The notes beneath the pieces are model-generated. The model was not told the origin of the DNA. It saw only the letters and a program-made list of their open reading frames with translations, and did not search any database. From contig JADKGF010000007.1 in assembly GCA_016717105.1 (NCBI GenBank), forward strand, positions 1 through 64,000: DNA of 64,000 bases, in the 5' to 3' direction. A program made the position numbers and the translations under genes. Origin of the DNA: Saprospiraceae bacterium. Lineage in GTDB: Bacteria; Bacteroidota; Bacteroidia; Chitinophagales; Saprospiraceae. This document shows positions 30,402 to 40,296 of this stretch, piece by piece. Each line of letters opens with the position of its first letter. Within the stretch, counting starts at the first letter, position 1.

Positions 30402-31250
30402 TTATTCATTAAGTAAACCTCTGTCTTTAGCTTCTTCAGTTATTGAATGAAGTTCAACTGGTTTTACTTTTTTACGCAATTTCATGTTTAGAAACTCTAC
30501 AAGTAGAGAGAAAGCTATGGCAAAATACAGATATCCTTTAGGTACCGCTCCTATTTCACTTCCTAGAATACTTAAATGTGCAAGATGTCCTCCTTCTATA
30601 ATAAGCATAAATCCAATGAGGATTAAGAAAGCCAATCCCAGCATTTGTATGGTCGGATGGTCATTGACAAACCTACCTACTGGCACCGCAAATGCCATCA
30701 TAATTAGAACTGAAATCATAACTGCTACGATCATAATAATTAATGCGCCTTCCAGACCATTGGTCATACCCACAGCTGTAAGTATAGAGTCAAATGAAAA
30801 AACGATATTAATCATCGTGATTTGTATAATGGCGGTAGATAATGAGATTCCTGATTTTTTATCTTTAGAAATACTTCCTTCCTCACCTTCTAATTTATGG
30901 TGTATTTCACTGACACTTTTATATAATAAAAATATACCTCCAAGTATCAATATAATACTCTGACCTGAAAAACCTGCTGTAACCAACGCATTATCGATAT
31001 GAAACCAAGGTTCTTTCATCGCAATCAATACTGAAATACCAAGAAGCAGAATAATACGTAAAGCCATCGCCAATAATAGTCCAATATTCGTTGCTTTTTT
31101 TTGCAATTCTCTTGGCAGTTTACTGGAAGTAATAGAAATAAAAATAATATTGTCCACACCGAGTACAATCTCGAGAAAAGTAAGTGTAAGTAAGCTCATC
31201 CAAACAGCGGAGCTACTGAAATCAGGCATCGATAATAAAAAAAAATGCAT
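30402..31250 (-). CDS. TerC-family integral membrane protein
   Basis: About seven membrane helices. The TerC signature acidic residues in LEIVLGVDNIIFISI and VFSFDSILTAVGM are intact. TerC proteins are linked to Mn2+ export and metal loading of secreted proteins; the role here is inferred from family only. The start at 31250 (MHFFLLSMPDF) is chosen over a much longer in-frame extension that runs into the promoter region; 31229 (MPDFSSS) is an alternative. Confidence 0.82.
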   Translation of the reverse strand: MHFFLLSMPDFSSSAVWMSLLTLTFLEIVLGVDNIIFISITSSKLPRELQKKATNIGLLLAMALRIILLLGISVLIAMKEPWFHIDNALVTAGFSGQSIILILGGIFLLYKSVSEIHHKLEGEEGSISKDKKSGISLSTAIIQITMINIVFSFDSILTAVGMTNGLEGALIIMIVAVMISVLIMMAFAVPVGRFVNDHPTIQMLGLAFLILIGFMLIIEGGHLAHLSILGSEIGAVPKGYLYFAIAFSLLVEFLNMKLRKKVKPVELHSITEEAKDRGLLNE

Positions 31251-31541
31251 ATTTATTATTGTGGTTATAATTATATTATTGCGCAAATGTACAAGTTTTT
31301 TGATTATTTCAAAACAACATTTCCAAAGTAATATAAATATTAATCTTTGTAATAATTTGTATTTTGGCACCTGAAAATTATTGGAAAATGAGATGAAAAT
31401 TACTTTTGTTTCCAAGTACTTTATAAAATAATGTAATTTAAACTAGGTTAATTTTTATAATTCAAAAAAATAATATACTTTTGCGGCGCTATTTACAGAT
31501 TTTTGTAATTTGTATCATTGGTAATCATTAAAATTTAACAA
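31251..31541. other. Divergent terC-rpsO intergenic region
   Basis: This 291-base AT-rich gap has no credible ORF. It holds the rpsO promoter near its right end and presumably the terC promoter at the left. No structured RNA was recognised. Confidence 0.5.
31476..31483 (+). promoter_or_regulatory. Putative rpsO -7 box
   Basis: TACTTTTG matches TAnnTTTG, with transcription expected about 7 bases later at the G/C-rich GCGGCGC. The leader would be about 50 bases. No clear TTTG -33 element. Confidence 0.55.
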
Positions 31542-31817
31542 ATGTCAATTTATTTAACAGAAGAAAAAAAGAACGAAATTTTTAAAGAGTATGGTGGAAG
31601 TGCTTCCAATACTGGGTCTATCGAAGGTCAGATTGCACTATTTACATACAGAATCAAGTCGCTTTCAGAGCACCTTAAAGACAACAAAAAAGATAATTCT
31701 TGTAAAAGAAGTATGCTTACATTAGTTGGTAAAAGAAAAAGACTGCTAAAGTACCTGATGCATAGAGATATTCAGGGTTATAGAGATCTAATCGAAAAAT
31801 TAGGAATCAGAAAATAA
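31542..31817 (+). CDS. rpsO: 30S ribosomal protein S15
   Basis: The 91-aa protein has the S15 pattern NTGSIEGQIALFTYRIKSLSEHLKDNKKD ... LVGKRKRLLKYL. It binds the 16S rRNA central domain. It precedes pnp, the common bacterial order, but with a 285-base gap and a separate pnp promoter. Confidence 0.96.
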   Translation: MSIYLTEEKKNEIFKEYGGSASNTGSIEGQIALFTYRIKSLSEHLKDNKKDNSCKRSMLTLVGKRKRLLKYLMHRDIQGYRDLIEKLGIRK

Positions 31818-31825
31818 AATAAATG

Positions 31826-31850
31826 GGGCGAAGAAATTTTGCCCTTCTTT
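31826..31850 (+). terminator. Weak terminator candidate after rpsO
   Basis: GGGC and GCCC arms with an 11-base loop, followed by TTCTTTTT, immediately after rpsO. The stem is short. Confidence 0.4.
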
Positions 31851-31929
31851 TTGCTTATCATAAACACGTTAGAAGGCAGTAAATGAATATTTTGTAATAT
31901 AATTGTAACTACAAATTAATATTTATTGC

Positions 31930-31937
31930 TATATTTG
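31930..31937 (+). promoter_or_regulatory. Putative pnp -7 box
   Basis: TATATTTG followed by CA matches the Bacteroidetes -7 consensus. It would give a leader of about 160 bases before the pnp ATG at 32103. Confidence 0.55.
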
Positions 31938-31956
31938 CAAGTCAGATTGAAACAAG

Positions 31957-31990
31957 ACCTATCGAATTTCTGCCTCCATTCGATTTAGGT
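31957..31990 (+). promoter_or_regulatory. pnp: Stem-loop in the pnp leader
   Basis: Arms ACCTATCGAAT and ATTCGA(TT)TAGGT form 11 base pairs with a two-base bulge and a 10-base loop, starting roughly a dozen bases into the predicted transcript. No T tract follows, so it is not a terminator. A leader hairpin in this position recalls E. coli pnp autocontrol, where RNase III cuts the leader stem and PNPase degrades the product. Whether that applies here is inference. Confidence 0.6.
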
Positions 31991-32102
31991 TCAGTTTAAG
32001 ATGAATTATTGTAATAAGTTATCATATATTTTTATGGTAGTTAATACAATGATTTTCAATTATTTATCAGAATTATTTATATAAAATTTTCAAATAAAAT
32101 TT

Positions 32103-34241
32103 ATGGGAAACATCATTCCTACATCCACATCGTTCAGACTTCCTGATGGTAAGGAAGTGGTCATAGAGACCGGAAAATTAGCTACTCAGGCACATGGCTC
32201 TGTAGTGGTTAAAGTAGAAAATACTATGTTGCTTGCTACAGTTGTGGCGAGTCCAGATGCCAAACCAGATCAATCTTTTTTTCCATTATCTGTCGATTAC
32301 CAAGAGCGATTTGCAGCAGCAGGAAAGATTCCAGGCAATTTTTTCAGAAGAGAAACCAGACTTTCGGACTACGAAATATTAATCTCTAGATTGGTAGATA
32401 GGGCCGTGAGACCTTTGTTTCCCGATACTTTTCTAAACGAAACACAAATAATCATCAATCTAATTTCTGGTGATCAAAAAAATATGCCTGATGCATATGC
32501 AGCCTTGGCAGCATCAGCGGCTTTGGCTGTTTCAGATATTCCTTTTGATGGGCCAATATCTGAAGTAAGAGTTGCAAAGATTAATGGCAAATATATTGTA
32601 AATCCAGAAAGAGATCAATTGGCGACAGCTGATTTGGACCTTATCATTGCTGCAACACTCAAGGATGTCATGATGGTAGAAGGAGAAGCCAATGAATGTC
32701 AAGAATCTGATATCATTGAAGCCATCAAAATAGGTCATGAAGCCATCAAAGTTCAATGTGAAGCGCAACTTGCCTTGGCAAAATTGGTTGGAGACAAAGC
32801 GTTGGTCAAAAGAGAAGTAATTGCCCCTGAAGTAGATACGGAATTGAAAGACTTGATCAAGTCACTTGCAAATGCTAGATTATTGGAAATATCTGCATCG
32901 GCATTAGATAAAAATTCCCGTAAAAACGGATATAAAGAAGTAGGCAAAGCAGTTAAGGCCGCTATCTTAGAACAAAAAGGCGAAGAATATGCCGCAGAAA
33001 ACGATGCTAAAATCTCTGAATACTTCGACAAACTAAAGAAAAATGTGATCCGACAAATGGTGTTGGATACAGGTATGCGATTGGATGGACGTAAGTGCGA
33101 CGAGATCAGACCAATATGGTGCGAAGTAGCATATCTGCCTGCAGCACACGGTAGCGCTATCTTCAATAGAGGTGAGACGCAATCACTAACATCGCTCACA
33201 TTAGGTACTAAATTGGATCAAATGATGATTGATAATGCATTGGATAACTATTATGAGAAATTCATCTTACATTATAATTTCCCTGGGTTATCAGTGGGAG
33301 AAGTGAAGCCAAATCGTGGACCGGGTAGGAGAGAAGTTGGACACGCTAACCTAGCAGGTCGTTCGCTCAAAAAAGTCATGCCTGAAGGATTACCATATAC
33401 GGTGCGTATAGTATCTGATATCTTAGAATCTAACGGTAGCTCTTCTATGGCGACTGTATGTGCTGGTTCATTGGCATTGATGGATGCAGGTGTCAAAATC
33501 AAATCTGCTGTATCTGGTATTGCAATGGGTATGATCGCAGAAGGTGGAAGGTCAGCCATTCTTTCCGATATTTTGGGAGATGAAGATGCGATCGGAGATA
33601 TGGACTTTAAAGTGACAGGTACATTAAAGGGTATCACTGGTTGCCAAATGGATATCAAGGTCGATGGATTGCCGTACGAGACACTAGAAAAAGCATTGAT
33701 GCAAGCTAAGGAAGGCCGTCTTCATATTCTAGGTGAAATGAATAAGGCTATTGCTACGCCTGCTGAAGACTTAAAACCACACGCACCTAGAATGGTCGAA
33801 GTAGTGATAGACAAATCATTCATCGGAGCAGTAATAGGACCAGGTGGTAAGATCATCCAAGAGATACAAGCACGGACTGGTACGATCATCAATATAGAAG
33901 AAGTAGGGGACAAAGGTATTGTGACTATAGCAAGTACCAATGCGGAAGGTTTGCAAGGTGCAAAGGAAGCTATTGCTAGAATTGCGTTCACACCATCTGT
34001 TGGTGATGTATATGAAGCAGAGGTAGAATCACTTATGCCTTATGGTGCATTTGTAAAATTCTTTGGACAAAGTGGTTTGTTGCACGTTTCTGAAGTAGAT
34101 CACAAACGTATAGAAGACGTAAGTACTGTGTTGAAAGTAGGTCAGAAAATCGAAGTTAAGATCATCGGTACAGACCCTAAAACAGGTAAATTGAGATTGT
34201 CTAGAAAAGCATTATTGGAAAATCCAAACGCAAATAATTAA
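32103..34241 (+). CDS. pnp: Polynucleotide phosphorylase
   Basis: This 712-aa 3'-5' phosphorolytic RNase is a core RNA-decay enzyme. Two RNase PH domains are visible (first with FFRRETRLSDYEILISRLVDR, second with GMRLDGRKCDEIRPI ... NFPGLSVGEV and MDFKVTGT). A KH domain (IGPGGKIIQEIQARTGTIINIE) and an S1 domain (PYGAFVKFFGQSGLLHVSEV) end the protein. Length is normal and the gene is intact. Confidence 0.96.
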   Translation: MGNIIPTSTSFRLPDGKEVVIETGKLATQAHGSVVVKVENTMLLATVVASPDAKPDQSFFPLSVDYQERFAAAGKIPGNFFRRETRLSDYEILISRLVDRAVRPLFPDTFLNETQIIINLISGDQKNMPDAYAALAASAALAVSDIPFDGPISEVRVAKINGKYIVNPERDQLATADLDLIIAATLKDVMMVEGEANECQESDIIEAIKIGHEAIKVQCEAQLALAKLVGDKALVKREVIAPEVDTELKDLIKSLANARLLEISASALDKNSRKNGYKEVGKAVKAAILEQKGEEYAAENDAKISEYFDKLKKNVIRQMVLDTGMRLDGRKCDEIRPIWCEVAYLPAAHGSAIFNRGETQSLTSLTLGTKLDQMMIDNALDNYYEKFILHYNFPGLSVGEVKPNRGPGRREVGHANLAGRSLKKVMPEGLPYTVRIVSDILESNGSSSMATVCAGSLALMDAGVKIKSAVSGIAMGMIAEGGRSAILSDILGDEDAIGDMDFKVTGTLKGITGCQMDIKVDGLPYETLEKALMQAKEGRLHILGEMNKAIATPAEDLKPHAPRMVEVVIDKSFIGAVIGPGGKIIQEIQARTGTIINIEEVGDKGIVTIASTNAEGLQGAKEAIARIAFTPSVGDVYEAEVESLMPYGAFVKFFGQSGLLHVSEVDHKRIEDVSTVLKVGQKIEVKIIGTDPKTGKLRLSRKALLENPNANN

Positions 34242-34264
34242 TAGTTTAGTTCAATTTTCAAAGT

Positions 34265-34302
34265 AAAAAGCCTGGTGATTTTATTTCATCAGGCTTTTTT
34301 TA
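34265..34302 (+). terminator. Rho-independent terminator after pnp
   Basis: AAAAGCCTGGTGA ... CATCAGGCTTTTTTT, a strong stem with a T7 tail, begins about 24 bases after the pnp stop. Confidence 0.92.
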
Positions 34303-34325
34303 TTTCTGATTTTAAGTTTATAATA

Positions 34326-36072
34326 TCAATTGTGAATATTTAATGTTGCATGAGGTTGAGTGGTCAAAGAGCCAGAATTTTCAACTTTGAGTGATTTACA
34401 ATCTGCAGTATTACCATTATATATTATACAAGCATTGGTTCCGTCTGTTATGGTGACATCATCAAGGGCTGTCGGAATCCCACAATCCCAATTAGCAGCA
34501 TTATGCCAATTATTATCTTGTGCCCCTGTCCATACGATATGCCTTTGATTGTTAAAAGCAACTTGAGTCACCACGGCTTTAGCGCATAGCCATTTATCAG
34601 GATCGAAACTTACACTAGTAGGATTAAAAGAAAGTTGGTGGTTAAATGTTGTGGTTAGTGGACTATTTTGATCAAAAACTATTGTATCGCTAACCGTACC
34701 GTTTGTAAATCTTAATGCAACTGGCATCTCAAAAAATATTCCTTGATTTGCAGAATGAGTTTGTGTGATGGTCACATATACTTTGTTGCAATTTACATCC
34801 TTAGACCATTGTATATTGTAATTTGGAAAACCTTGACCATATAGCCAGTCATTAAAAAATTCTGTCAAATTGATACCTGAAGCGGCTTCCATTACAGCTT
34901 TGAAATCAGGACTTTTAGCGAAATTGTAAGACAGTTGTGGATCATTGATGTAATCATGTAAACCATCAAAAAATACCTGATCGCCCAATTTCCATCTCAA
35001 CATATGGAGGATGAGTGCACCTTTATTGTACACCAATACATTACTAAAAATGTTGCCAACATTTGTGGTGTCCGTGACATAAGTAGAACCTGTATTATAG
35101 CTCGTAACATTAGATATCTTTCCTGATTTCCAATCCTTCCAAAAATTATCACCAATGCCTTGCTCACAAGTAAGGCCTTCCATATAGGTGGCAAATCCTT
35201 CATTGAGCCATATATCTTGCCAAGATCCACAGGTTATTTTATCTCCAAACCATTGATGCGCTAATTCGTGGGCCATTAAAAACTTACTAAAACTTCCCAT
35301 AAAACTCATAGTAGAATGCTCCATTCCACCACCAAAATTACACTGAGCATGTCCATATTTTTCATTGCTGTAGGGATACTCACCTAGTTTATTGATGAAA
35401 AACTGCATTATTGGGATTATATTCGGTGTTTGCGTAGCCGCAGTTGTATTGCATTGATATACATAGTTTAATACTTCTATAGGTGGATTACCACTAACTG
35501 GGACATAATTGGAATAAGTTTGATAATCTGCAATGGCAAATGCAACCAGATATGCCGGGATAGGGTATCTGTGTTTCCATCTATACGTTTTGGTGTTATT
35601 TGGATTTGTCGTTTCGGTTACCAATAAACCATTGGCTGCTGCCCGATATGGCACAGGGCAAGTTACAATTACATCGAGTGAATCAGCTTTGTCATCAAGA
35701 GTTTGTTTACAAGGCCACCAATTGCGTGCACCATATGGTTCTGACAAGGTCCACATCACTTTGTTATTAGTGCAAGAATTGGTTCCTAGACCAAAAGATC
35801 CGAATCCATCATTAATCGGAATGCCTTGATAATAAACACGTAGAGAATCGTTTACATTTTGTGGTAATGTGTTTGGAAATGTTATTTGCAATGTGGTCGA
35901 ATTCAAAAAGGAATAACTGGTAACCAAAGAGACCAGCGATTGCCCTTGTATCACTAAATTGCTTCCAACCTTTTTTTATAAACAGAAAGTCTTTATCTGT
36001 TTCCTGACCAAATATATTGTGGGAAGTAAGTACCAAATAAACCAGAAGTAGACATATATTCCAATATTTCAT
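34326..36072 (-). CDS. Secreted M1-family aminopeptidase, N-terminal lesion
   Basis: This gluzincin has HELAHQWFGDKIT and the downstream Glu in WLNEGFATYMEG (Zn ligands), plus GGMEHSTMSFMG for substrate binding. A small C-terminal beta region (VWTGAQDNNWHNAANWDCG) follows. The start at 36072 gives a signal peptide (LLLVYLVLTSHNIFGQ). After about 15 mature residues the frame must change near 35965-35975 to reach GSNLVIQGQSLVSL and the end of the M1 N-terminal domain. The usual first 60-80 residues of that domain are missing, so a deletion is suspected in addition to a frameshift. No convincing T9SS sorting domain was seen at the C-terminus. Confidence 0.78.
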
Positions 36073-36140
36073 TGAGGAACTAATAATTAGTATTTTGTGA
36101 ATATTCAAAACAAAGGTAATTGTAAATCAAAAATAAGTGT

Positions 36141-36182
36141 AAAAAAAAATCGCCAACAGTTGTAAAAACCAGTGGCGATTTA
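36141..36182 (-). terminator. Terminator after the BON-LysM gene
   Basis: The minus strand reads AAATCGCCA, a 17-base loop and TGGCGATTT followed by a run of T. It lies about 25 bases past the stop at 36206. Confidence 0.85.
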
Positions 36183-36205
36183 TGTATTTGAAACTTTGTT
36201 AAGTC

Positions 36206-36709
36206 TTATAAAGCAGGAATACGCAATACTTGACCAGGATAGATCAAATCAGGTGAAGTAAGCATAGGCTTATTTGCTTCAAAAATTACTGGATATTTCA
36301 TCATATCACCATATTGTTCTTTTGCAATTTTTGATAACGAGTCACCTTCCTGAACTGTATAAAAGGTAGCTTCAGGCTCATCATTAACTACAGAAATTCT
36401 ATCATCTACTGATGCAATACCTTCAGTATTACCTACGATAAGAATCACTTTTTCTTTTAAAGATGTAGATTCTACCTGACCGTACACAGTGGCAGTTTCA
36501 TCATCAACAACGATATCCAAATTTTCTACTGGAATACCATGACTAACAACTTGAGCAACTAAAGCGGCAGCTTTGTTTTTTTCTGCAGCTTCTTTTAATG
36601 CTTCCATAGCTGCACCTGGTGCTGGAGCTTCAACCTTTACATCATTTTCAGCAGCCTTATTACCTAAAAGTTTTGCTCCTGCTGATTTTAAAAAAGAAAA
36701 TAAACCCAT
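36206..36709 (-). CDS. BON-LysM protein (Kbp/YgaU-like)
   Basis: About 167 aa. The start at 36709 (MGLFSFLKSAGAKLLG) matches the YgaU/Kbp opening, while the upstream ATG adds unlikely residues. A BON domain (VSHGIPVENLDIVVDDETATVYGQV ... GNTEGIASVDDRISV) precedes a C-terminal LysM domain (FYTVQEGDSLSKIAKEQYGD ... LIYPGQVLRIPAL). E. coli Kbp binds K+ in the cytoplasm, and no signal peptide is seen here. A link with the ktrAB system elsewhere in the window is possible but unproven. Confidence 0.85.
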   Translation of the reverse strand: MGLFSFLKSAGAKLLGNKAAENDVKVEAPAPGAAMEALKEAAEKNKAAALVAQVVSHGIPVENLDIVVDDETATVYGQVESTSLKEKVILIVGNTEGIASVDDRISVVNDEPEATFYTVQEGDSLSKIAKEQYGDMMKYPVIFEANKPMLTSPDLIYPGQVLRIPAL

Positions 36710-37062
36710 AATTTTATTGATTATAATTAAAGTTAAGGCCAATATTGGCTTCGTTAAATTTTAAAACGTGATTTTAAAAATTTAGTTCAATTGATCTGGA
36801 TTATTTTTGTGTTTTTGTAATATTTTATTTATATTGCGGAATAAAATTTTGTTTTTTGCCATTTGTTGAAGCAGTACATTAAGATGATTTGGAGAAAATT
36901 TTATAAAATTTTATTTTTTTTGATTAATATAGGGCATTGATTATCAGTGATATAGTTCTTTAAATAAAAAAAAACAATATATCTTGCATTCAAAATCTGA
37001 TAAATACTTTAAAAGCCTTATATTTGCGCTGTTTTTTGAAAAAATAATGTTATTATAATACC
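36710..37062. other. AT-rich intergenic region upstream of secDF
   Basis: These 353 bases between divergent genes are extremely A/T-rich, with many T and A runs. They hold the secDF promoter near the right end. No credible ORF or structured RNA was seen. Confidence 0.5.
37019..37026 (+). promoter_or_regulatory. Putative secDF -7 box
   Basis: TATATTTG followed by CG matches TAnnTTTG, 37 bases upstream of the ATG at 37063. Confidence 0.5.
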
Positions 37063-40000
37063 ATGCAAGGAAAAGGTTTAGTAAAAGTATTTTTGGTACT
37101 GATTATAGCGGTTTGCTTATTGCAATTTGCTTATTTTATACCAACCAATAATGTAGAAAATGCAGCTGATGCTTATGCTGAAAAAATGAGCGGTAAAGGA
37201 AGTGATGGAACGACGACAGCTGAATACAAAGCTGCACGCGCGGGCTATCTAGATTCAATAGCGGGCTCACCGATCTTCAGCATTCCATTAGTGAAGTCGT
37301 ACACTTACAATGAGCTCAAGCAACAACAATTGGCTTTGGGTCTTGACTTAAAAGGAGGAATGAGTGCGTTGCTTCAGGTAGATTTGAGCGACTTTCTAAA
37401 AGGCTTAGCAGGACGCAATGCAAATAATGCAGAGTTTCTTAAGGCTTTAGCAAATGCTGAGAATGCACAGAAGTCGTCACAATCTGATTACATCACTTTG
37501 TTTGCGGACGAATATAGGAAGCTTGCAGGCGAAAATAAGATGGCCAGGCTATTTGCTAAATCTGAGTCGCTCGGCAATTTGAGTGCAGATACTGATGATG
37601 GCGCAGTTACAAGACTTATTCGTCAAAAAGCAACAGAAACTGTAAAGTTGACCTATGAGCGTTTGAAGCAAAGGATTGACAAATTAGGTGTTGTTCAACC
37701 GAATGTATCTTTAGATCCTAATCGAGACTTGATTACAGTAGAAATGCCAGGAATCGACAATCCACAGCGTGCAGAAGAGTTCTTGACTAGAAGTGCAAAA
37801 CTGGAGTTTTGGGATACTTACAGATACAATGATGGAGGTATAAACCAAGCATTCCAAATGGCAGACAAAATGGCTGGTGGTGCATTAGGTGCATCAGATT
37901 CAACGGCTACAGTAGCCATGAGAGATTCTTTGGTTTTTGATAATGCAGGTGCACCAATTGATACCATTCAAGTGAAAGACTTAGCAGCTTCCACTACAGC
38001 AAGTACAGGAACAGGCAATCTATTGAGCGCTTTGACACTCAATAGCGGTAATATGTATCAAACAGTGATGGGTATTGCTGACAAAAGCAAAAAGAAATCC
38101 ATAACTGAGATACTTTCTAGAGAAAATGTTTTGGCATTGTTTCCTAAAGGATCTAAGTTCATGTGGTCATATAAACCTAGCGAAGATGCTGATGGCAAAC
38201 TTACTAATAATTATGAACTTTACTTAATAAAGGGACAAACAGGAACCGATGATGCTCCGCTTAGTGGTGATGTGGTAACAAGTGCCGCTCAAACACTTAA
38301 TTCTGTCAATGGAGAAGTGGAGGTGAATTTAAGAATGAATGCGGCTGGATCAAAAAAATGGGCAGAAATGACCACTAAAGCCGCAAATGAAGGCAATAGA
38401 GAGATTGCAATTGCATTGGATAATGAAGTTGTTTCAGCTCCAAGGGTGAATGGTGCAATTACTGGAGGCTCTTCATCTATTACTGGTAATTTTTCGGTAG
38501 AAGAAGCAGTAGATTTTGCTGGTATCCTCGAAGTGGGTAAACTACCAGCGCGTACCAAGATCATCCAAAAGATGAATGTAGGACCATCATTAGGTAAAGC
38601 AAATATTGCAAAAAGTATTAACTCTTTGCTTATTGGATTTAGTTTGGTAATTATTACCATGCTTGCCTATTATGCAGGTGCTGGAGTTATTGCTATCATA
38701 TCATTATTATTAAATGTATTTTTAATCTTTGGTACATTATCTAGTTTTGGTACGGTATTGACATTATCTGGTATTGCTGGTATCGTGTTGACCATCGGTA
38801 TGGCAGTAGATGCAAACGTGATTATTTTTGAAAGGATAAAGGAAGAGCTTGAAGCTGGAAAATCCTTAAAGCAAGCTATATCTGATGGATTTTATCATTC
38901 TTATTCAGCTATCATAGACGCAAACGTCACGACTATACTAACAGCCATGATTTTGGCATATTTTGGATTAGGTCCTGTAAAAGGTTTTGCAGTAGTTCTT
39001 ATTATCGGCGTTTTGAGTTCATTATTTACTGCGATTTTTGTAACAAGACTTATTATTGATTGGTGGGTTGGTAAAGGAAATGATTTGTCATTCTGGACAT
39101 CATTTTCTAAAGGAGCATTCAAAAATATCAATATTGATTGGATAGGGAAGAGAAAATATGCCTATATGTTTTCTGGTGCTATTATTTTGGCAGGATTGGT
39201 ATCAATTTTTACAAAGGGATTCGATTTAGGTGTTGAATACAAAGGTGGTTATTCTTACAATGTACAGTTTACTAGTAACGATGGTATCACAGCTGACAAG
39301 TTGCGCGATGGTTTGACTTCAGTATTTGAAGCTTCACCTATTGTAAAACAAATAGATACAGATAATACCTATAATATTACGACTTCTTATCTTATTAGCG
39401 ATACTGATCCAGAAACTCCAAATAAAGTCGTTGCAAAATTGCATGAAGGAATTAGTAAGTTGGCAAATTCCAATGTATCATTGGCCGATTTTGCTAATAA
39501 CGAAAGTTCTAGTGACAAAATTCACGTAGTGAGCTCGTCTCAGGTTGGACCTGCAATAGCGGATGACCTTAAGAAGAGTTCAATTTATGCTGGTATTTTC
39601 GCCTTATTGGCAGTGTTTTTATATATCCTATTGAGATTCAGCAAGTGGCAATATTCAGCTGGAGCTATTATTGCTTTGGCTCATGATGCCTTGATTGTTC
39701 TCTCTGTATTTTCATTGTTTAAAGGAATTCTACCTTTCTCTTTAGAAATAGATCAAGCTTTTATTGCGGCAATTTTGACCGTTATAGGATATTCTATAAA
39801 TGATACGGTAATTGTATTCGATAGAATAAGGGAGTATTTTACCATGAATACTACCAAGTCAAATGATGAAGTAATAAATAATGCCATCAATACTACATTG
39901 TCTAGAACTTTGATGACTTCATTTACAACTATTATTGTGGTATTAATTTTGTTCTTGTTTGGTGGTAGCAGCATTAAAGGTTTTGCATTTGCATTATTGG

Positions 40001-40161
40001 TAGGTATTGGTATCGGTACATATTCATCTATCTTTATTGCTTCGCCGATTCTTCATGACTTTGCTTCTGACTTTACCATTAAACGTAGAGCATCATCAGT
40101 AGCGAATCCGGAAAAATTGAAAGATAAAAAATCATTCAATAGAACGGCTGACTTAAAATAA
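37063..40161 (+). CDS. secDF: SecDF fused protein translocase subunit
   Basis: The 1032-aa proton-driven Sec export motor has SecD and SecF fused, as is usual in Bacteroidota. The SecD part shows LALGLDLKGGMSALLQVDL, the P1 domain and membrane motif IGMAVDANVIIFERIKEEL. The SecF part starts at about 690, with GVEYKGGYSYNVQF and ILTVIGYSINDTVIVFDRIREYF. Twelve membrane helices are expected. Intact. T9SS cargo proteins in this window all need Sec first. Confidence 0.95.
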   Translation: MQGKGLVKVFLVLIIAVCLLQFAYFIPTNNVENAADAYAEKMSGKGSDGTTTAEYKAARAGYLDSIAGSPIFSIPLVKSYTYNELKQQQLALGLDLKGGMSALLQVDLSDFLKGLAGRNANNAEFLKALANAENAQKSSQSDYITLFADEYRKLAGENKMARLFAKSESLGNLSADTDDGAVTRLIRQKATETVKLTYERLKQRIDKLGVVQPNVSLDPNRDLITVEMPGIDNPQRAEEFLTRSAKLEFWDTYRYNDGGINQAFQMADKMAGGALGASDSTATVAMRDSLVFDNAGAPIDTIQVKDLAASTTASTGTGNLLSALTLNSGNMYQTVMGIADKSKKKSITEILSRENVLALFPKGSKFMWSYKPSEDADGKLTNNYELYLIKGQTGTDDAPLSGDVVTSAAQTLNSVNGEVEVNLRMNAAGSKKWAEMTTKAANEGNREIAIALDNEVVSAPRVNGAITGGSSSITGNFSVEEAVDFAGILEVGKLPARTKIIQKMNVGPSLGKANIAKSINSLLIGFSLVIITMLAYYAGAGVIAIISLLLNVFLIFGTLSSFGTVLTLSGIAGIVLTIGMAVDANVIIFERIKEELEAGKSLKQAISDGFYHSYSAIIDANVTTILTAMILAYFGLGPVKGFAVVLIIGVLSSLFTAIFVTRLIIDWWVGKGNDLSFWTSFSKGAFKNINIDWIGKRKYAYMFSGAIILAGLVSIFTKGFDLGVEYKGGYSYNVQFTSNDGITADKLRDGLTSVFEASPIVKQIDTDNTYNITTSYLISDTDPETPNKVVAKLHEGISKLANSNVSLADFANNESSSDKIHVVSSSQVGPAIADDLKKSSIYAGIFALLAVFLYILLRFSKWQYSAGAIIALAHDALIVLSVFSLFKGILPFSLEIDQAFIAAILTVIGYSINDTVIVFDRIREYFTMNTTKSNDEVINNAINTTLSRTLMTSFTTIIVVLILFLFGGSSIKGFAFALLVGIGIGTYSSIFIASPILHDFASDFTIKRRASSVANPEKLKDKKSFNRTADLK

Positions 40162-40182
40162 TATACTTTTTTAGAGAAATAT

Positions 40183-40224
40183 ACGAAGGGGCTGAATGGA
40201 TAATTTAGCCCCTTCGTTTTTTTT
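40183..40224 (+). terminator. Rho-independent terminator after secDF
   Basis: ACGAAGGGGCT ... AGCCCCTTCGT with a T8 tail, a very strong stem about 20 bases after the secDF stop. Confidence 0.93.
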
Positions 40225-40296
40225 AGAAAGGTTTGATGCTATTACACAACATTTCATACACTATACGAATTATTATGGTGTAACATATTTTTTTAT

